DNA of 64,000 nt from Roseiflexus sp034432635 (GCA_034432635.1 DAOUBK010000052.1:52062-116061); one strand, 5' to 3'. Numbered from the stretch's first letter, positions 42,405 through 51,843 are shown. The notes: generated by a model from the sequence alone, not told the origin. A program made the numbers and translations.

Positions 42405-43031
42405 TTATCCTCCTGTTGCCCAGTCTGACGAGGCGCGCACAGTTTCCCACCGGTACGCACCGAGAGCGAGCAGAGCACCGGCTATCAGCCCGGCCAATCC
42501 GCGCAACACCACCGTGACAATGGTTGCACGCCAGTCGTTAGTTCGCACTGCCAGACCCGGCGGTTCGAGCACAACAACATTGACTAGGGTGCGTTCAGGG
42601 GTTGCCGAGGGCTCACCCCACAACGCCAGTCCGCGTTGCTGCACCACATCGACCGCGACTGCGGTCAGTGCTTCAGACAGCGCCGGGTCCCCGGTTTCTG
42701 CCCATATCTGCACCACACGTCGCCGGTTTGATGCGCCTAGCGCCGCACGCACCTGTTCTGGCGAGATGACAACACCGACGCGCGCTAATGCGCTACTGAT
42801 CTCGACGCTGAACGGCGCCCCCTTAATGATTGCGGGTAGATCATACGCCAGAGCGTCTTCGGTGTCAAAACGGCGGTCCTCGCTGCGCGTGATCAGGAGT
42901 TCGGCGGAGGACCGGTAGCGTGGCGGTTCGATCAACGCCACACCCAGGCTCACCACCAATGCAATGATCGCCGGAGTCACAACCAGCAACCAGCGACGCC
43001 GCACAATGAAGATGTATGTTGCAACAGGCAT
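42405..43031 (-). CDS. Second Wzz-like membrane protein
   Basis: 208 residues from ATG 43031 (start uncertain; the frame is open to 43088 and no clear ribosome site exists). Two membrane segments (~8-30 and ~170-195) flank an outside domain with YRSSAELLITRSEDRRFDTEDALAYDLPAI. The layout repeats that of the neighbour, but sequence similarity is low. Stop and next ATG are one base apart (TAATATG). Two adjacent chain-length proteins may form a mixed complex. Confidence 0.75.
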   Translation of the reverse strand: MPVATYIFIVRRRWLLVVTPAIIALVVSLGVALIEPPRYRSSAELLITRSEDRRFDTEDALAYDLPAIIKGAPFSVEISSALARVGVVISPEQVRAALGASNRRRVVQIWAETGDPALSEALTAVAVDVVQQRGLALWGEPSATPERTLVNVVVLEPPGLAVRTNDWRATIVTVVLRGLAGLIAGALLALGAYRWETVRASSDWATGG

Positions 43032-43119
43032 AGAGAACAAAACCTGTCGGGCACAGCGCGGCAGCGTCCTCCCGATGCCTCTTCCCACTCCGCTGCTACG
43101 ACCGGTCGGTACGCAACCT

Positions 43120-44247
43120 TCAATTCACCTCCCAACCTTTATCATCGCTCTGCTCAGGGCAAACCTGCAACGTCCCGACAGATGCGATGAATGCCCGCAT
43201 ACGCGCAAGAAATCGCGCCCGTCCGAAGGTCTCGGCGTGACGCCGGATAGCATATGCGTCGTAGCGTTCCGTCAGCAGCGCAGCAACTGCTTCCATCAGC
43301 GCCTCGACCGTATGTTCACGAAAGAAACGACCGGTAACCCCTTCAATCACTGTTTCCAGCGCGCCTCCGGCAGCGTAGGCAATCACCGGACGACCGGCAG
43401 CCATGGCTTCGAGTGGTGCAATGCCAAAATCTTCCTCGCCTGGAAAGACGAAAGCACAGCAACCGGCGAACAGGGTACGTCGTTCTGTTTCGCTTACGCG
43501 CCCCAGAAATGTGATATTCGGTCCTGCCATCGCCTGCAAACGCTGGCGATCACGCCCGTCGCCAAAGATTTTGAGCGGCAAACCCAACCGCGTGAACGCC
43601 TGAACCGCGAGATCGAGCCGTTTGTACGGGATCAATCGTCCACCCGCCAGAAAGTACGCGCCGGGCGGTGCGTCGCAGAATGGCGGCAGATCGACCGGCG
43701 GCGGAATAACAACTGCCTCGCGCCTGTAGTAGCGCCTGATGCGTTGTGCCACGGCGCGCGAATTGGCGATGAATGCATCCACCCGTTGTGTCGATACCAC
43801 ATCCCACAGGCGCAGCAGTGTGAGCGGCAGTGTCAGCGCTGTGCGGCGTACAGCGCCAAATCCTTCGCGTGCCAGGTAATCCGAGGTGCGCCAGGCGAAC
43901 CGCATCGGCGTGTGACAGTAGCACACATGGGCCGCATCCGGCTGCGGGATTACGCCTTTCGCAAAAGCGCTGCTGCTGCTGATCACGAAATCATACGCGC
44001 TCAGGTCGAAACTCTCGAATGCCAGCGGATAGAGTGGGACATACGCGCGAAACAGGCGACGCCAGGCGGGGAGACGCTGCATCCACGATGGGCGAATATC
44101 CCACGTGCGGTAAGTGTCGGGCATTGCGGCGGGATCGTAGATCGATGTATACACCGGCGCCGTGGGAAACAGGTCGTGCAGCGCTTCGAGCACCCGCTCG
44201 GCGCCACCATACTGATTCAGGTAATCGTGGATAATCGCAACACGCAT
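43120..44247 (-). CDS. Glycosyltransferase family 4 (GT-B)
   Basis: 375 residues. N-terminal half starts MRVAIIHDYLNQYGGAERVLE with the donor-side Gly loop; C-terminal half has GRLIPYKRLDLAVQAF and the E-x7-E region GEEDFGIAPLEAMAAGRPVIAY. Family members transfer sugars from nucleotide donors to lipid-linked or polysaccharide acceptors in the cytoplasm. A -10 box TATAAT at 44284-44279 marks it as the first gene of the minus-strand polysaccharide arm (GT4, Wzz-like, Wzz-like, CpsD). Confidence 0.92.
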   Translation of the reverse strand: MRVAIIHDYLNQYGGAERVLEALHDLFPTAPVYTSIYDPAAMPDTYRTWDIRPSWMQRLPAWRRLFRAYVPLYPLAFESFDLSAYDFVISSSSAFAKGVIPQPDAAHVCYCHTPMRFAWRTSDYLAREGFGAVRRTALTLPLTLLRLWDVVSTQRVDAFIANSRAVAQRIRRYYRREAVVIPPPVDLPPFCDAPPGAYFLAGGRLIPYKRLDLAVQAFTRLGLPLKIFGDGRDRQRLQAMAGPNITFLGRVSETERRTLFAGCCAFVFPGEEDFGIAPLEAMAAGRPVIAYAAGGALETVIEGVTGRFFREHTVEALMEAVAALLTERYDAYAIRRHAETFGRARFLARMRAFIASVGTLQVCPEQSDDKGWEVN

Positions 44248-44399
44248 GGTTCATCTTTGACTATGCTGAACAGGGTGCATTATATATGCGACAGCGAGTT
44301 GCTGTGTTTGCTACCGGTGATCAAGACGACGGACGGCAGATGGTGGTATGATGCTGCGATAGAATTGCCGGGTTGTTCAACAGACAGACGACTGGTGCC

Positions 44400-45404
44400 A
44401 TGACAGATACCCACAATGATGCAGCCCGAATGTTCGCTCTTGCGAGCATGGGACACGTCGCATACCATCTCTGGGCGGAACAGGCGCGTCGGGATCGCTG
44501 TTTCAACATTGCGCGTCTGTTCGACGCACTGAGCGCTGCGCGTCTGGCGCGTGCCGGGAATGCCTTCCGCCGTCAGGGACTTGTGCGTTCGACGGCAGAG
44601 AATGTTGCTGGCGCTTTTTCCGGCGCTGTTATCGGCGATATTCCCGCCGACCGGATCACTGGCGTGACGCCGTTTGCGCGCGAATTGCTGGCGCGGGCGC
44701 AGCGCGCTGTGGCTGAAGGGCGCGACCTGCGCGCCAGTGAACTGGGAGATCTCTTCATCTGCTCCACATGCGGCGAGATCCGTGAAGGTGCGCTCGAAGG
44801 CGTGTGTCCGCGGTGTGGCACAGTTCCCGAAGCGCACAAAGCGTTCCGCGCCATCGAAGGAATGGGAACGCTCGGTCCGCACGCAATTATGACCTTTCTG
44901 GAGCATACGGAAGCGGCGATACGAACGCTGGCAGCGGGACTGGACGAGGAGATGCTATCCCGGCGTTTGAACGAAACCACGCCATCGTTGAAAGAGGTGA
45001 TCGGTCACCTTGCCGACCTGGACGCAATCTTTCGTCAGCATGCCTGGTTGCTGCTCGAAACCAGTCGACCGGTTCTTCCGTCGGCGCATCTTCCGACCCT
45101 GGAATCGGCACAGGTGTATCGTGATCAACCGATTGACAGGGTGATGGATGCCTATCATGCAACGCGGGCGCAAACCCTGAACCTGCTGCGTGGATTGACG
45201 AGTGCGGCGTGGCATCGGGAAGGATACCATGAGGTGTATGGGGTCATTAATCTGTTGCACCAGGCGAACTGGCTGATATCGCTCGAACGTGCGTATCTCG
45301 TCGAAATGGCGCAGATCCGTCGCGACCTGATCGCCGCCGATCGACGCTATCGCGCGGCAGACGTGACCGATATCGTTGTGACCGGCTTGCATGAAGGGGA
45401 GTGA
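44400..45404 (+). CDS. Rubrerythrin-like/rubredoxin-knuckle protein fused to a DinB-like domain
   Basis: 334 residues from ATG 44400. Residues ~1-110 are helical and spaced like a rubrerythrin ferritin-like bundle, but the expected ExxH/EE iron ligands are missing (for example AARLARAGN where EExxHA is usual). Residues ~115-145 form a rubredoxin-like knuckle with two CxxC pairs (CSTCGE, CPRCGT). Residues ~160-320 look like a DinB four-helix fold (LNETTPSLKEVIGHLADLDAIF ... HREGYHEVYGVINLLHQANWLISLER). A TATGAT box is at ~44347. The role is unknown. Confidence 0.7.
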   Translation: MTDTHNDAARMFALASMGHVAYHLWAEQARRDRCFNIARLFDALSAARLARAGNAFRRQGLVRSTAENVAGAFSGAVIGDIPADRITGVTPFARELLARAQRAVAEGRDLRASELGDLFICSTCGEIREGALEGVCPRCGTVPEAHKAFRAIEGMGTLGPHAIMTFLEHTEAAIRTLAAGLDEEMLSRRLNETTPSLKEVIGHLADLDAIFRQHAWLLLETSRPVLPSAHLPTLESAQVYRDQPIDRVMDAYHATRAQTLNLLRGLTSAAWHREGYHEVYGVINLLHQANWLISLERAYLVEMAQIRRDLIAADRRYRAADVTDIVVTGLHEGE

Positions 45405-46119
45405 GCGGTTCAGTTCTATGGCACGTGAAGGCAAACCCTACGATATCGAGGAGATGACGCCGGGACGGTTTTTTGTGCGCGACCCGCGTGCGAACACCAT
45501 CCTGAAGCGTGAAGGCGATCTGGAGGGGCAATTCTTCAGGCTGCGCTCGTGGCGCCGTGAGGGATTGCTGGCGCGATTGCGCGGGCGCGGATTTCGCGTC
45601 CTGACGCTCGAGGATCGCATCCGTCATCTTCCGCCGCTGCCGCCGCCGCTTCCAGTGGGACCGCAGTTCTGGCTTCCGCTGCCGGATGACGAACGCTGGA
45701 GCGTCTTCGATCCACAGCGCCTCGACTGGGTCCCGGTCCCCGTCGAGGTGCGCGACGGAATAACCGGTGGTGTCGTTCGTCAGGGGCAGGTGATCCGGAG
45801 GCGGCGTGGGCGCGGTGCTGCACGTTATGCGCTGGTTGCCGCAGGTGCAACGCTCCGCACTGTCGATGAGACTACGGTGCTGATGCACGGGTATGCTGGG
45901 GTGACCACCGGGCGCCTGACGGCGCGACGCGAGGGGGAACGCATCGTGCTGCCGGCGCACCCGCTGCCGCCGCCACACCGTCATCTGCTGCGCAGAATGG
46001 CGGTCGGTACAACCGACCGCTGTCTGGTCATCGAACCAAAAGCCTGGGCGCTGGCACAGGAAATATACGCCCATCTGGGTATCCTGCTTACTCTGGAGAC
46101 GCAGGCGGAAGCAGAATGA
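45391..46119 (+). CDS. Hypothetical protein, basic, Pro-rich centre
   Basis: 242 residues from ATG 45391, which overlaps the preceding stop; ATG 45418 (MAREGKPYDIEEM) is an alternative. No signal peptide or membrane segment. I recognise no family; a PLPPPLP stretch (~80) and alternating beta-like segments follow. Its overlap with the upstream gene suggests one transcript. Codon use is like the neighbours. Confidence 0.6.
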   Translation: MKGSERFSSMAREGKPYDIEEMTPGRFFVRDPRANTILKREGDLEGQFFRLRSWRREGLLARLRGRGFRVLTLEDRIRHLPPLPPPLPVGPQFWLPLPDDERWSVFDPQRLDWVPVPVEVRDGITGGVVRQGQVIRRRRGRGAARYALVAAGATLRTVDETTVLMHGYAGVTTGRLTARREGERIVLPAHPLPPPHRHLLRRMAVGTTDRCLVIEPKAWALAQEIYAHLGILLTLETQAEAE

Positions 46120-46294
46120 GTGCACCCCTGCGCGCGCATCGGATGCAGGCGAAACGCCGCACACCCGGCAGAGGCACAATAACTGCGCGTCTTCATAGCC
46201 GCGCGGAGGCTCTCGCTCTGGAGAGCTTCAGCCCGCACCTCACGGATCGTAACTGCCCGGTGCAGGCGACAGCACTCCGTCGCCTGTCCTCCGC

Positions 46295-47095
46295 TTACTC
46301 CGATCGTCGTCCAAGGACACGGCGGGTCACCTCGTGCGCTGCCGCCTCTGTACCGGTGCGCCACTGCGTATCATACGCTGAACGCACGATCAGATCGCGC
46401 ACCTCATCGACCGAGTCGCTGACGATCAGCAGATCGATGTCGGCGGCGGCGATCTTGCGCGCCGGGAGAACCGTTTCGCGCATCCAGTTCAGCAGCCCCT
46501 GCCAGTACGCGCTGTTGAACAAAATGATCGGAAAGTTGCACACCTTTCCAGTTTGCACCAGCGTCAACGCCTCGAACAACTCATCGAGCGTACCGAATCC
46601 ACCGGGGAAGATCACGAACGCCTGCGCATACTTAACCAGCATCATCTTACGCACGAAAAAGTAGCGGAACGTCACCGACGTATCAACATACGGATTGAGG
46701 TGCTGTTCAAAGGGAAGTTCGATATTGAGACCGACCGACCGCGCTCCTGCTTCGCGCGCACCACGGTTGCCCGCTTCCATAATACCGGGTCCGCCGCCGG
46801 TAATAATCGCAAAACCGGCTTCACCGAGCGTCCGCGCCACTTCCACTGCCGCCTGATACATTGGGTCATCAACGCCGACGCGCGCCGATCCGAAAATCGT
46901 GACCGCCGGACCGACATCCGCCAGCATCTCGAAGCCATCGACAAACTCCCCCATGATTCGCAGCACCCGCCAAGTGTCGGTGCTGAGGAAATCGGTGCTG
47001 GTACGGGGACGCGCCAGCAACCGCTCATCTTCGGTTTGCCGTTTATTGCGTCGTGTCCGTCCTCTGGTTGCGTCGTCTTGTGTTGCGTCGTTCAT
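46295..47095 (-). CDS. LOG-family protein (TIGR00730, lysine-decarboxylase-like fold)
   Basis: 266 residues; GAGGAG precedes ATG 47095. Signature motifs GGGPGIMEAGNRG (~120) and PGGFGTLDELFEALT (~190) define the LOG family. Known members are nucleotide 5'-monophosphate phosphoribohydrolases that release free bases such as cytokinins; bacterial roles include purine salvage. A ~40-residue charged N-terminal extension precedes the fold. Confidence 0.92.
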   Translation of the reverse strand: MNDATQDDATRGRTRRNKRQTEDERLLARPRTSTDFLSTDTWRVLRIMGEFVDGFEMLADVGPAVTIFGSARVGVDDPMYQAAVEVARTLGEAGFAIITGGGPGIMEAGNRGAREAGARSVGLNIELPFEQHLNPYVDTSVTFRYFFVRKMMLVKYAQAFVIFPGGFGTLDELFEALTLVQTGKVCNFPIILFNSAYWQGLLNWMRETVLPARKIAAADIDLLIVSDSVDEVRDLIVRSAYDTQWRTGTEAAAHEVTRRVLGRRSE

Positions 47096-47220
47096 CGTGT
47101 GGTGCTCCTCGGATTATGACTCCTTTGTAATGTTTTGGTAATAGACCGCCATATACTGAACCGCGATACGGCGATTATTCATTCAGGGCGACTATTGTTG
47201 CACAGGTTAAGGAGAGACCA

Positions 47221-47910
47221 ATGGAGATCCTGGTGGCTGACGATGATCTGGCGAGCGTCAAACTGACGTCCTTTCTGCTCGAAGATGCCGGGTACAAGGT
47301 CATTAAGGCATACGACGCGGCTGGCGTGTTACAGGCAGTGGAACAGCGTTCTCCTGACCTGGTGCTGCTCGATGTAGGTATGCCGAAAGTGAGCGGTTTC
47401 GACATCTGCCGCCAGATCCGCCGCGTATCGGACGTTCCGATTATTTTTGTCACCGGCAGCGGTCAATTACAGGATCGCGTGACCGGGTTGCAGATCGGCG
47501 GCGATGATTATCTGGTGAAACCCTTCGAGCCGGCTGAACTGCTGGCGCGTGTCGAAGCGGTGCTACGCCGACGCAACAGCGATCTGGTCAACCCGGTGAC
47601 ACGCATTTCGCAGGGTCCGTTGACGCTCGACCCGATCGAACATACCGTGCTGTTCGAAGATGGGCAGAGTGTCGTCCTCACGCCGATCGAGTTCCGGTTG
47701 CTCTATTACCTGATGCAAAACACCGGACGTGTATTGAGCGCCAGTCAGATTCTCAGCAAGGTATGGGGCTACGACTACGAAGGCGAAAGCAATCTGGTCG
47801 CCGTGTATATTCGTCGGTTGCGCGCCAAGATCGAACCCGATATCGATGCACCGCGTCATATTATCACCGTGCGCAACCTTGGCTACAAATTCGTCGTACA
47901 GGATCGCTAG
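47221..47910 (+). CDS. OmpR/PhoB-type response regulator
   Basis: 229 residues. Receiver with ADDD (6-9), phosphoacceptor Asp51 (LVLLDVGMP), Thr and Lys (VKPFEPAEL), then a winged-helix domain (VVLTPIEFRLLYYLMQNTGRVLS ... SNLVAVYIRRLRAKIE ... VRNLGYKF). No histidine kinase gene is adjacent, so the partner is elsewhere. TATACT at 47152-47157 is a probable -10 box. AAGGAGAG precedes the ATG. Confidence 0.95.
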   Translation: MEILVADDDLASVKLTSFLLEDAGYKVIKAYDAAGVLQAVEQRSPDLVLLDVGMPKVSGFDICRQIRRVSDVPIIFVTGSGQLQDRVTGLQIGGDDYLVKPFEPAELLARVEAVLRRRNSDLVNPVTRISQGPLTLDPIEHTVLFEDGQSVVLTPIEFRLLYYLMQNTGRVLSASQILSKVWGYDYEGESNLVAVYIRRLRAKIEPDIDAPRHIITVRNLGYKFVVQDR

Positions 47911-47941
47911 CCGCTGTATTGATCAGGAGCGCGTGGGAGTC

Positions 47942-48292
47942 ATGCCATACCCATACGAACTTGCCCAAACCTATGCGCCACGACCCGATTTTGCAGAGCG
48001 GATCGCAACCGTTGCCCCGACGCCGGTTGAGTTTTGTCGGCTTGCTGGTTTGCCCTACGCCACCTACATGCGCGTCCTGCGCACGAGGCGAACCAGCAAG
48101 CGAACCGCGCTGCGGATCGCCAGAGTCTATGCCCTGGCCCACGATCAACTGACGATCCGCGAGGCGCTCGATGCCCTCTTCGAGCCACGACCGAGGGTTG
48201 TGATGGAGCCGGTACCTGGCACGAACCGCTATCGTCGCCGTTCTGACGAAGGTGCGCAGTCTACGGGTAGTAGTTGCGTCGCCGGTGATTGA
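47942..48292 (+). CDS. Small helix-turn-helix-like protein
   Basis: 116 residues from ATG 47942 (an in-frame GTG at 47933 lies nearer to AGGAG). Residues ~25-75 (PTPVEFCRLAGLPYATYMRVLRTRR ... TALRIARVYALAHDQLTIREALDALF) have the spacing of an XRE-type helix-turn-helix. The Ser/Arg-rich tail is probably disordered. It starts 31 bases after the response regulator and could be its co-transcribed partner. Confidence 0.6.
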   Translation: MPYPYELAQTYAPRPDFAERIATVAPTPVEFCRLAGLPYATYMRVLRTRRTSKRTALRIARVYALAHDQLTIREALDALFEPRPRVVMEPVPGTNRYRRRSDEGAQSTGSSCVAGD

Positions 48293-48432
48293 TCGCGGTG
48301 AGCGACGGAAAGCAGCGTCAGGGTTGTGGAGCGGTTGTCGCCTCTTTGTGCTCGTCAGGATAGCGCCTGCACCAGGAACGGGTGTTTCAGTCGTTCGTGC
48401 TGTTTCGACGGGTGCATCCATACGATGTGTGT

Positions 48433-49251
48433 TCACACCCCCACATCGCCGGTGTGAATCGTATGGAGCATACCGGTAGCGTCACGCAGCAGCAACGTGC
48501 CATCCGCCGCAACGTCTTCCGCAATGCCGCACAACTCGCCGTTGGGGAGATTCACCGTCACGGTCTCGCCCAGGTACGCCAGGCGTGCGCGCCAGTCGGT
48601 AAACAATGCTGCACGCTCCCCTGACCGCAGGAGCGCGTAGCGTTCATCAAGGATCGTCAGCAGCGTTTCCAGTAATGCAGTGCGGGAAATGCGCTGACCG
48701 GCCGCCACGCTCAGGCTGGTCGCCGTCTGCTGGAGATTACGCCCATTGACGGCGCCGACCGGCGCCTGGTTGACATTCACACCAACACCGACGATCGCCC
48801 ACTCAATAGTATCGCCAGCAATGCTGATCTCGGTCAGGATACCGGCGCCTTTTCGCCACGCGCCATCGGCGAACAGCAGCAGGTCGTTGGGCCATTTCAA
48901 CCGCGCGCGCACGGTCGCAACCTGCTCGACCGCCTCGCATAACGCAACTCCCGCCAGCATCGTCAGGGTGAATGCTTCGCCAGGCGGCAGCCACACCGGT
49001 CGAAGCAACACCGACATCAGCAGCGCCTCGCCGTATGGCGCCACCCAGCTCCGTCCCAAGCGTCCACGCCCTGCCGATTGTTCTTCTGCCAGAACGATCA
49101 ATCCTTCGGCACAACCGCTGCGTGCGCGTTCCCTGACGATGTCGTTTGTTGACGCGACACGCTCATAGCGCATCAGCACATTGCCGATGATGCGGGTTGC
49201 AACACGGCGGCGGAGGGTGATCAGTTCGAGATCTTCGGGAAGCGAATCCAT
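48433..49251 (-). CDS. birA: Biotin--[acetyl-CoA-carboxylase] ligase, monofunctional
   Basis: 272 residues. The catalytic domain shows EEQSAGRGRLGRSWVAP (biotinyl-AMP loop), LKWPNDLL and GAGILTEI, then the small C-terminal SH3-like domain (LGETVTVNL). The N-terminal winged helix of repressor-type BirA is absent: only ~27 residues precede the core, so it should attach biotin without regulating transcription. GAGGAAAG lies upstream of ATG 49251. Confidence 0.93.
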   Translation of the reverse strand: MDSLPEDLELITLRRRVATRIIGNVLMRYERVASTNDIVRERARSGCAEGLIVLAEEQSAGRGRLGRSWVAPYGEALLMSVLLRPVWLPPGEAFTLTMLAGVALCEAVEQVATVRARLKWPNDLLLFADGAWRKGAGILTEISIAGDTIEWAIVGVGVNVNQAPVGAVNGRNLQQTATSLSVAAGQRISRTALLETLLTILDERYALLRSGERAALFTDWRARLAYLGETVTVNLPNGELCGIAEDVAADGTLLLRDATGMLHTIHTGDVGV

Positions 49252-49424
49252 ACATCATTCTTTCCTCATCAGCGTCGTCGCCAGTATATCATACGTCCAT
49301 CCACGGGCATGGAGAAGCCTCTTTGCCGCGCAACGTCAACCGGAGAGACGACCTCATGTGTAGTAAAGTCCGTGTGGAGCGGGAAACAAAGGTCATCGTG
49401 TAATCCAATCCGGAAATGCGGTTC

Positions 49425-49454
49425 TTGACCATCACTCTGACGGTATGTTATACT
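49425..49454 (+). promoter_or_regulatory. Promoter of the ANTAR response regulator
   Basis: TTGACC (49425-49430), 18 bases, TATACT (49449-49454). About 85 nt of leader follow; a GAGGAGATG-type ribosome site precedes the gene. Confidence 0.7.
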
Positions 49455-49548
49455 CGAACATCGCATAGTATCCTGTGGTAAGCAATCAACATGCTGTTCA
49501 CTCGTACCAAGAGGAGTGCAACGGTTATGAATATAGAGGAGATGTCCT

Positions 49549-50133
49549 ATGTCCCAGCAGCTACGCCTGGTCATTGCGGATGATGAGTCGATCATTCGCA
49601 TGAACCTGAAAGAGACGCTGGTCGATCTAGGCTATCTGGTTGTTGGCGAAGCGGGTGATGGTGTCAGCGTCATCAATCTGGCGCGCGAACTGCGCCCGGA
49701 TCTGGTGATTATGGATATCCGAATGCCGAAACTCGATGGTATTCAGGCAGCCAAAGTGTTGACCGAAGAGAAGATTGCACCGGTGCTGCTGTTGACCGCG
49801 TATTCGGATCGTGAACTGGTCGACCGGGCGCGTGAGGCTGGTGTGGTCAACTACGTCGTCAAACCGTTCCACGAAGGGGAACTGCTCCCTGCAATCGAGA
49901 TCGCCCTGGCGCGCTACAACGAGTTCCGCGAGATGGATAAGCAGATCAACGATCTGAAAGAGACACTGGAGACGCGCAAATTGGTCGAACGCGCCAAAGG
50001 CGTCTTAATGGATACGCAGGGTCTCAAGGAGCACGAAGCCTTCCGCAAGATTCAGCAACTCTCGATGAATACGCGCAAGTCGATGCGTGAAATTGCGCAG
50101 GCTATTCTGCTGACGGCGCAGATCGAGAAGTAG
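49549..50133 (+). CDS. Response regulator with ANTAR RNA-binding output domain
   Basis: 194 residues. Receiver with DDE (11-13), Asp56 (LVIMDIRMP) and VKPF; a helical linker (~120-140) and an ANTAR domain (~135-190, TRKLVERAKGVLMDTQGLKEHEAFRKIQQLSMNTRKSMREIAQAI). ANTAR proteins of the PdtaR/AmiR type bind paired hexaloop hairpins in mRNA leaders and prevent termination. The sensor kinase is not adjacent and its target RNAs are not seen in the window. Confidence 0.94.
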   Translation: MSQQLRLVIADDESIIRMNLKETLVDLGYLVVGEAGDGVSVINLARELRPDLVIMDIRMPKLDGIQAAKVLTEEKIAPVLLLTAYSDRELVDRAREAGVVNYVVKPFHEGELLPAIEIALARYNEFREMDKQINDLKETLETRKLVERAKGVLMDTQGLKEHEAFRKIQQLSMNTRKSMREIAQAILLTAQIEK

Positions 50134-50145
50134 TTCTGTTCGTTT

Positions 50146-50766
50146 GTGGCTGAACCTGTGATGAGTTTCGGGTCCGGTGACTCTCCTCCGCCGGGCGCAC
50201 GCCAGCGCAGAGCAACGCATCTGTGGCGTGCTGTGCTGCCGCACGTAATAACTGCGCTCGTGGCTGTTGTTCTGACGCTAAGTATTCAACGCCTGTTATC
50301 GCCGGAGGTGTTGGAGCAACCTCCGGCGATGCCTCAGGTTTCACCATCCACGTCGGTTCCCTCGCTGATGCCGACGCTCACTGTTAGCGCTACTCCGTCG
50401 CCGCAACCGACCGAAGCACCGCTTGCCGCCGCCCTGACGCGCCAGGAACTGATCGACCTGCGTGCTCAGGACGAGCGGTTGTGGGCGACAATGTACCTTA
50501 TGCGCGCGCTTCATCATCTCACCGATGCCGAAACGTCGCTGCGGGCGAATGATTTTGCCCGTGTCGAGCAGACACTGGCAGCAATCGACGAGGCGCTGGC
50601 AAAGGCGTATGTGCGCGCGGCTGAAGCCGATCGCGATCCGATTACGCAGATTCGCTTCGATGTTGGCAGCATTCGTGAAGATCTCTACCTGCGTCCGGAG
50701 GGAATGGACAGTCGTCTGGCGCGGGTGCGTCAGGCGATTATGACCCTGATCGAAGCGCGGCAGTGA
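50146..50766 (+). CDS. Single-pass membrane protein of unknown function
   Basis: 206 residues from GTG 50146 (ATG 50161 is an alternative). One membrane segment (~28-50) is followed by a Pro/Ser/Thr linker and a helical outside domain (~90-205, LIDLRAQDERLWATMYLMRALHHLTDAETSLRANDF). It begins 12 bases after the ANTAR regulator and probably shares its transcript. I recognise no family. Confidence 0.68.
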   Translation: MAEPVMSFGSGDSPPPGARQRRATHLWRAVLPHVITALVAVVLTLSIQRLLSPEVLEQPPAMPQVSPSTSVPSLMPTLTVSATPSPQPTEAPLAAALTRQELIDLRAQDERLWATMYLMRALHHLTDAETSLRANDFARVEQTLAAIDEALAKAYVRAAEADRDPITQIRFDVGSIREDLYLRPEGMDSRLARVRQAIMTLIEARQ

Positions 50767-50836
50767 TGGGACGCCGGGGTGCTTCGGACGATCTTACAAG
50801 AAACACCGTTGACCATTGGGAAGTGAGTAGAACACC

Positions 50837-51814
50837 ATGGCGCAACGCAGCATTCTGATCACCGGAGGTGCGGGTTTTATCGGTTCACACCTGGCTGATG
50901 CCCTGATCGAGCGTGGCGACCGGGTGGCAATCATCGATGATCTCTCTACCGGCGCGGTCGCCAATATTCGCCACCTCAAAGGGCACCCAAACTTCAGTTA
51001 TACGCTCGATACCATCGCCAACGAAGCCGTGCTGGCGGAACTGATCGACGAGAGTGATGCGGTGGTGCATCTAGCAGCAGCAGTCGGCGTGCAACTGATC
51101 GTGCAAAGTCCCGTGCGCACTATCGAAACCAATGTCAACGGCACCGAACTGGTGTTGCGCTGGGCAGCGAAGAAGGGAAAGCCCGTGTTGATTGCCAGCA
51201 CGTCCGAGGTATACGGCAAAAGCGACCGCGCCCCTTTCCGCGAAGACGACGACCTGGTGCTCGGTCCTTCGACGATCAACCGCTGGAGTTATGCCTGCTC
51301 CAAGCTGCTCGATGAGTTTCTGGCGCTGGCGTACCACAAAGAGCGTGACCTACCCGTGATCATTGTGCGCCTGTTCAACACGGTCGGTCCGCGGCAGACA
51401 GGGCGCTACGGGATGGTCGTGCCGCGCTTTGTTCGGGCTGCACTCCGTGATGTGCCGTTGCGTGTGTATGGCGATGGACAGCAAACGCGCTGCTTCTGCT
51501 ATGTCGGCGATACAGTGCGCGCATTAATTGCTCTGCTCGATCATCCAGAGGCAGTTGGAAAGATTTTCAACGTTGGCAATCCGCAGGAAGTGAGCATTCT
51601 CGAACTGGCGCAGCGCGTGGTGAAACTGGCGAACAGTTCATCACCGATCGTGCTGGTACCCTATGAGCATGCCTATGAAGCCGGGTTCGAGGATATGCGT
51701 CGGCGCGTGCCGGATATTTCGCGTCTCACGGCGCTGACCGGCTTTCGCCCGACGCTCGATCTCGATGCTATTATCCGCACGGCCATCGAATACGAACGGG
51801 TACATGGTGTGTAA
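50837..51814 (+). CDS. Extended-SDR NAD-dependent sugar-nucleotide epimerase/dehydratase
   Basis: 325 residues. Gly motif GGAGFIGSHL (~10), DDLSTG for NAD-binding, catalytic Ser (STSEVYG), Tyr and Lys (YACSK), NTVGPRQTGRYGMVVPRFV and GDGQQTRCFCYVGD. These fit UDP-glucose 4-epimerase, UDP-glucuronate decarboxylase or dTDP-glucose 4,6-dehydratase relatives. It supplies an activated sugar and opens the plus-strand arm of the polysaccharide locus. Confidence 0.9.
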   Translation: MAQRSILITGGAGFIGSHLADALIERGDRVAIIDDLSTGAVANIRHLKGHPNFSYTLDTIANEAVLAELIDESDAVVHLAAAVGVQLIVQSPVRTIETNVNGTELVLRWAAKKGKPVLIASTSEVYGKSDRAPFREDDDLVLGPSTINRWSYACSKLLDEFLALAYHKERDLPVIIVRLFNTVGPRQTGRYGMVVPRFVRAALRDVPLRVYGDGQQTRCFCYVGDTVRALIALLDHPEAVGKIFNVGNPQEVSILELAQRVVKLANSSSPIVLVPYEHAYEAGFEDMRRRVPDISRLTALTGFRPTLDLDAIIRTAIEYERVHGV

Positions 51815-51843
51815 CCGGCGCCATGCGTCGCCAGCGCTCGTGC

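Noticed and set aside
42964..44403. Plus-strand frame of 479 codons opposite the GT4 gene
   Set aside because: Shadow frame: the minus-strand protein has full GT4 motifs and a promoter, while this one is Arg/Cys/His-rich without a known fold.
49492..49584. Short upstream open frame overlapping the ANTAR regulator start
   Set aside because: No ribosome site of its own and the main gene has a clear GAGGAG site; nothing supports translation.
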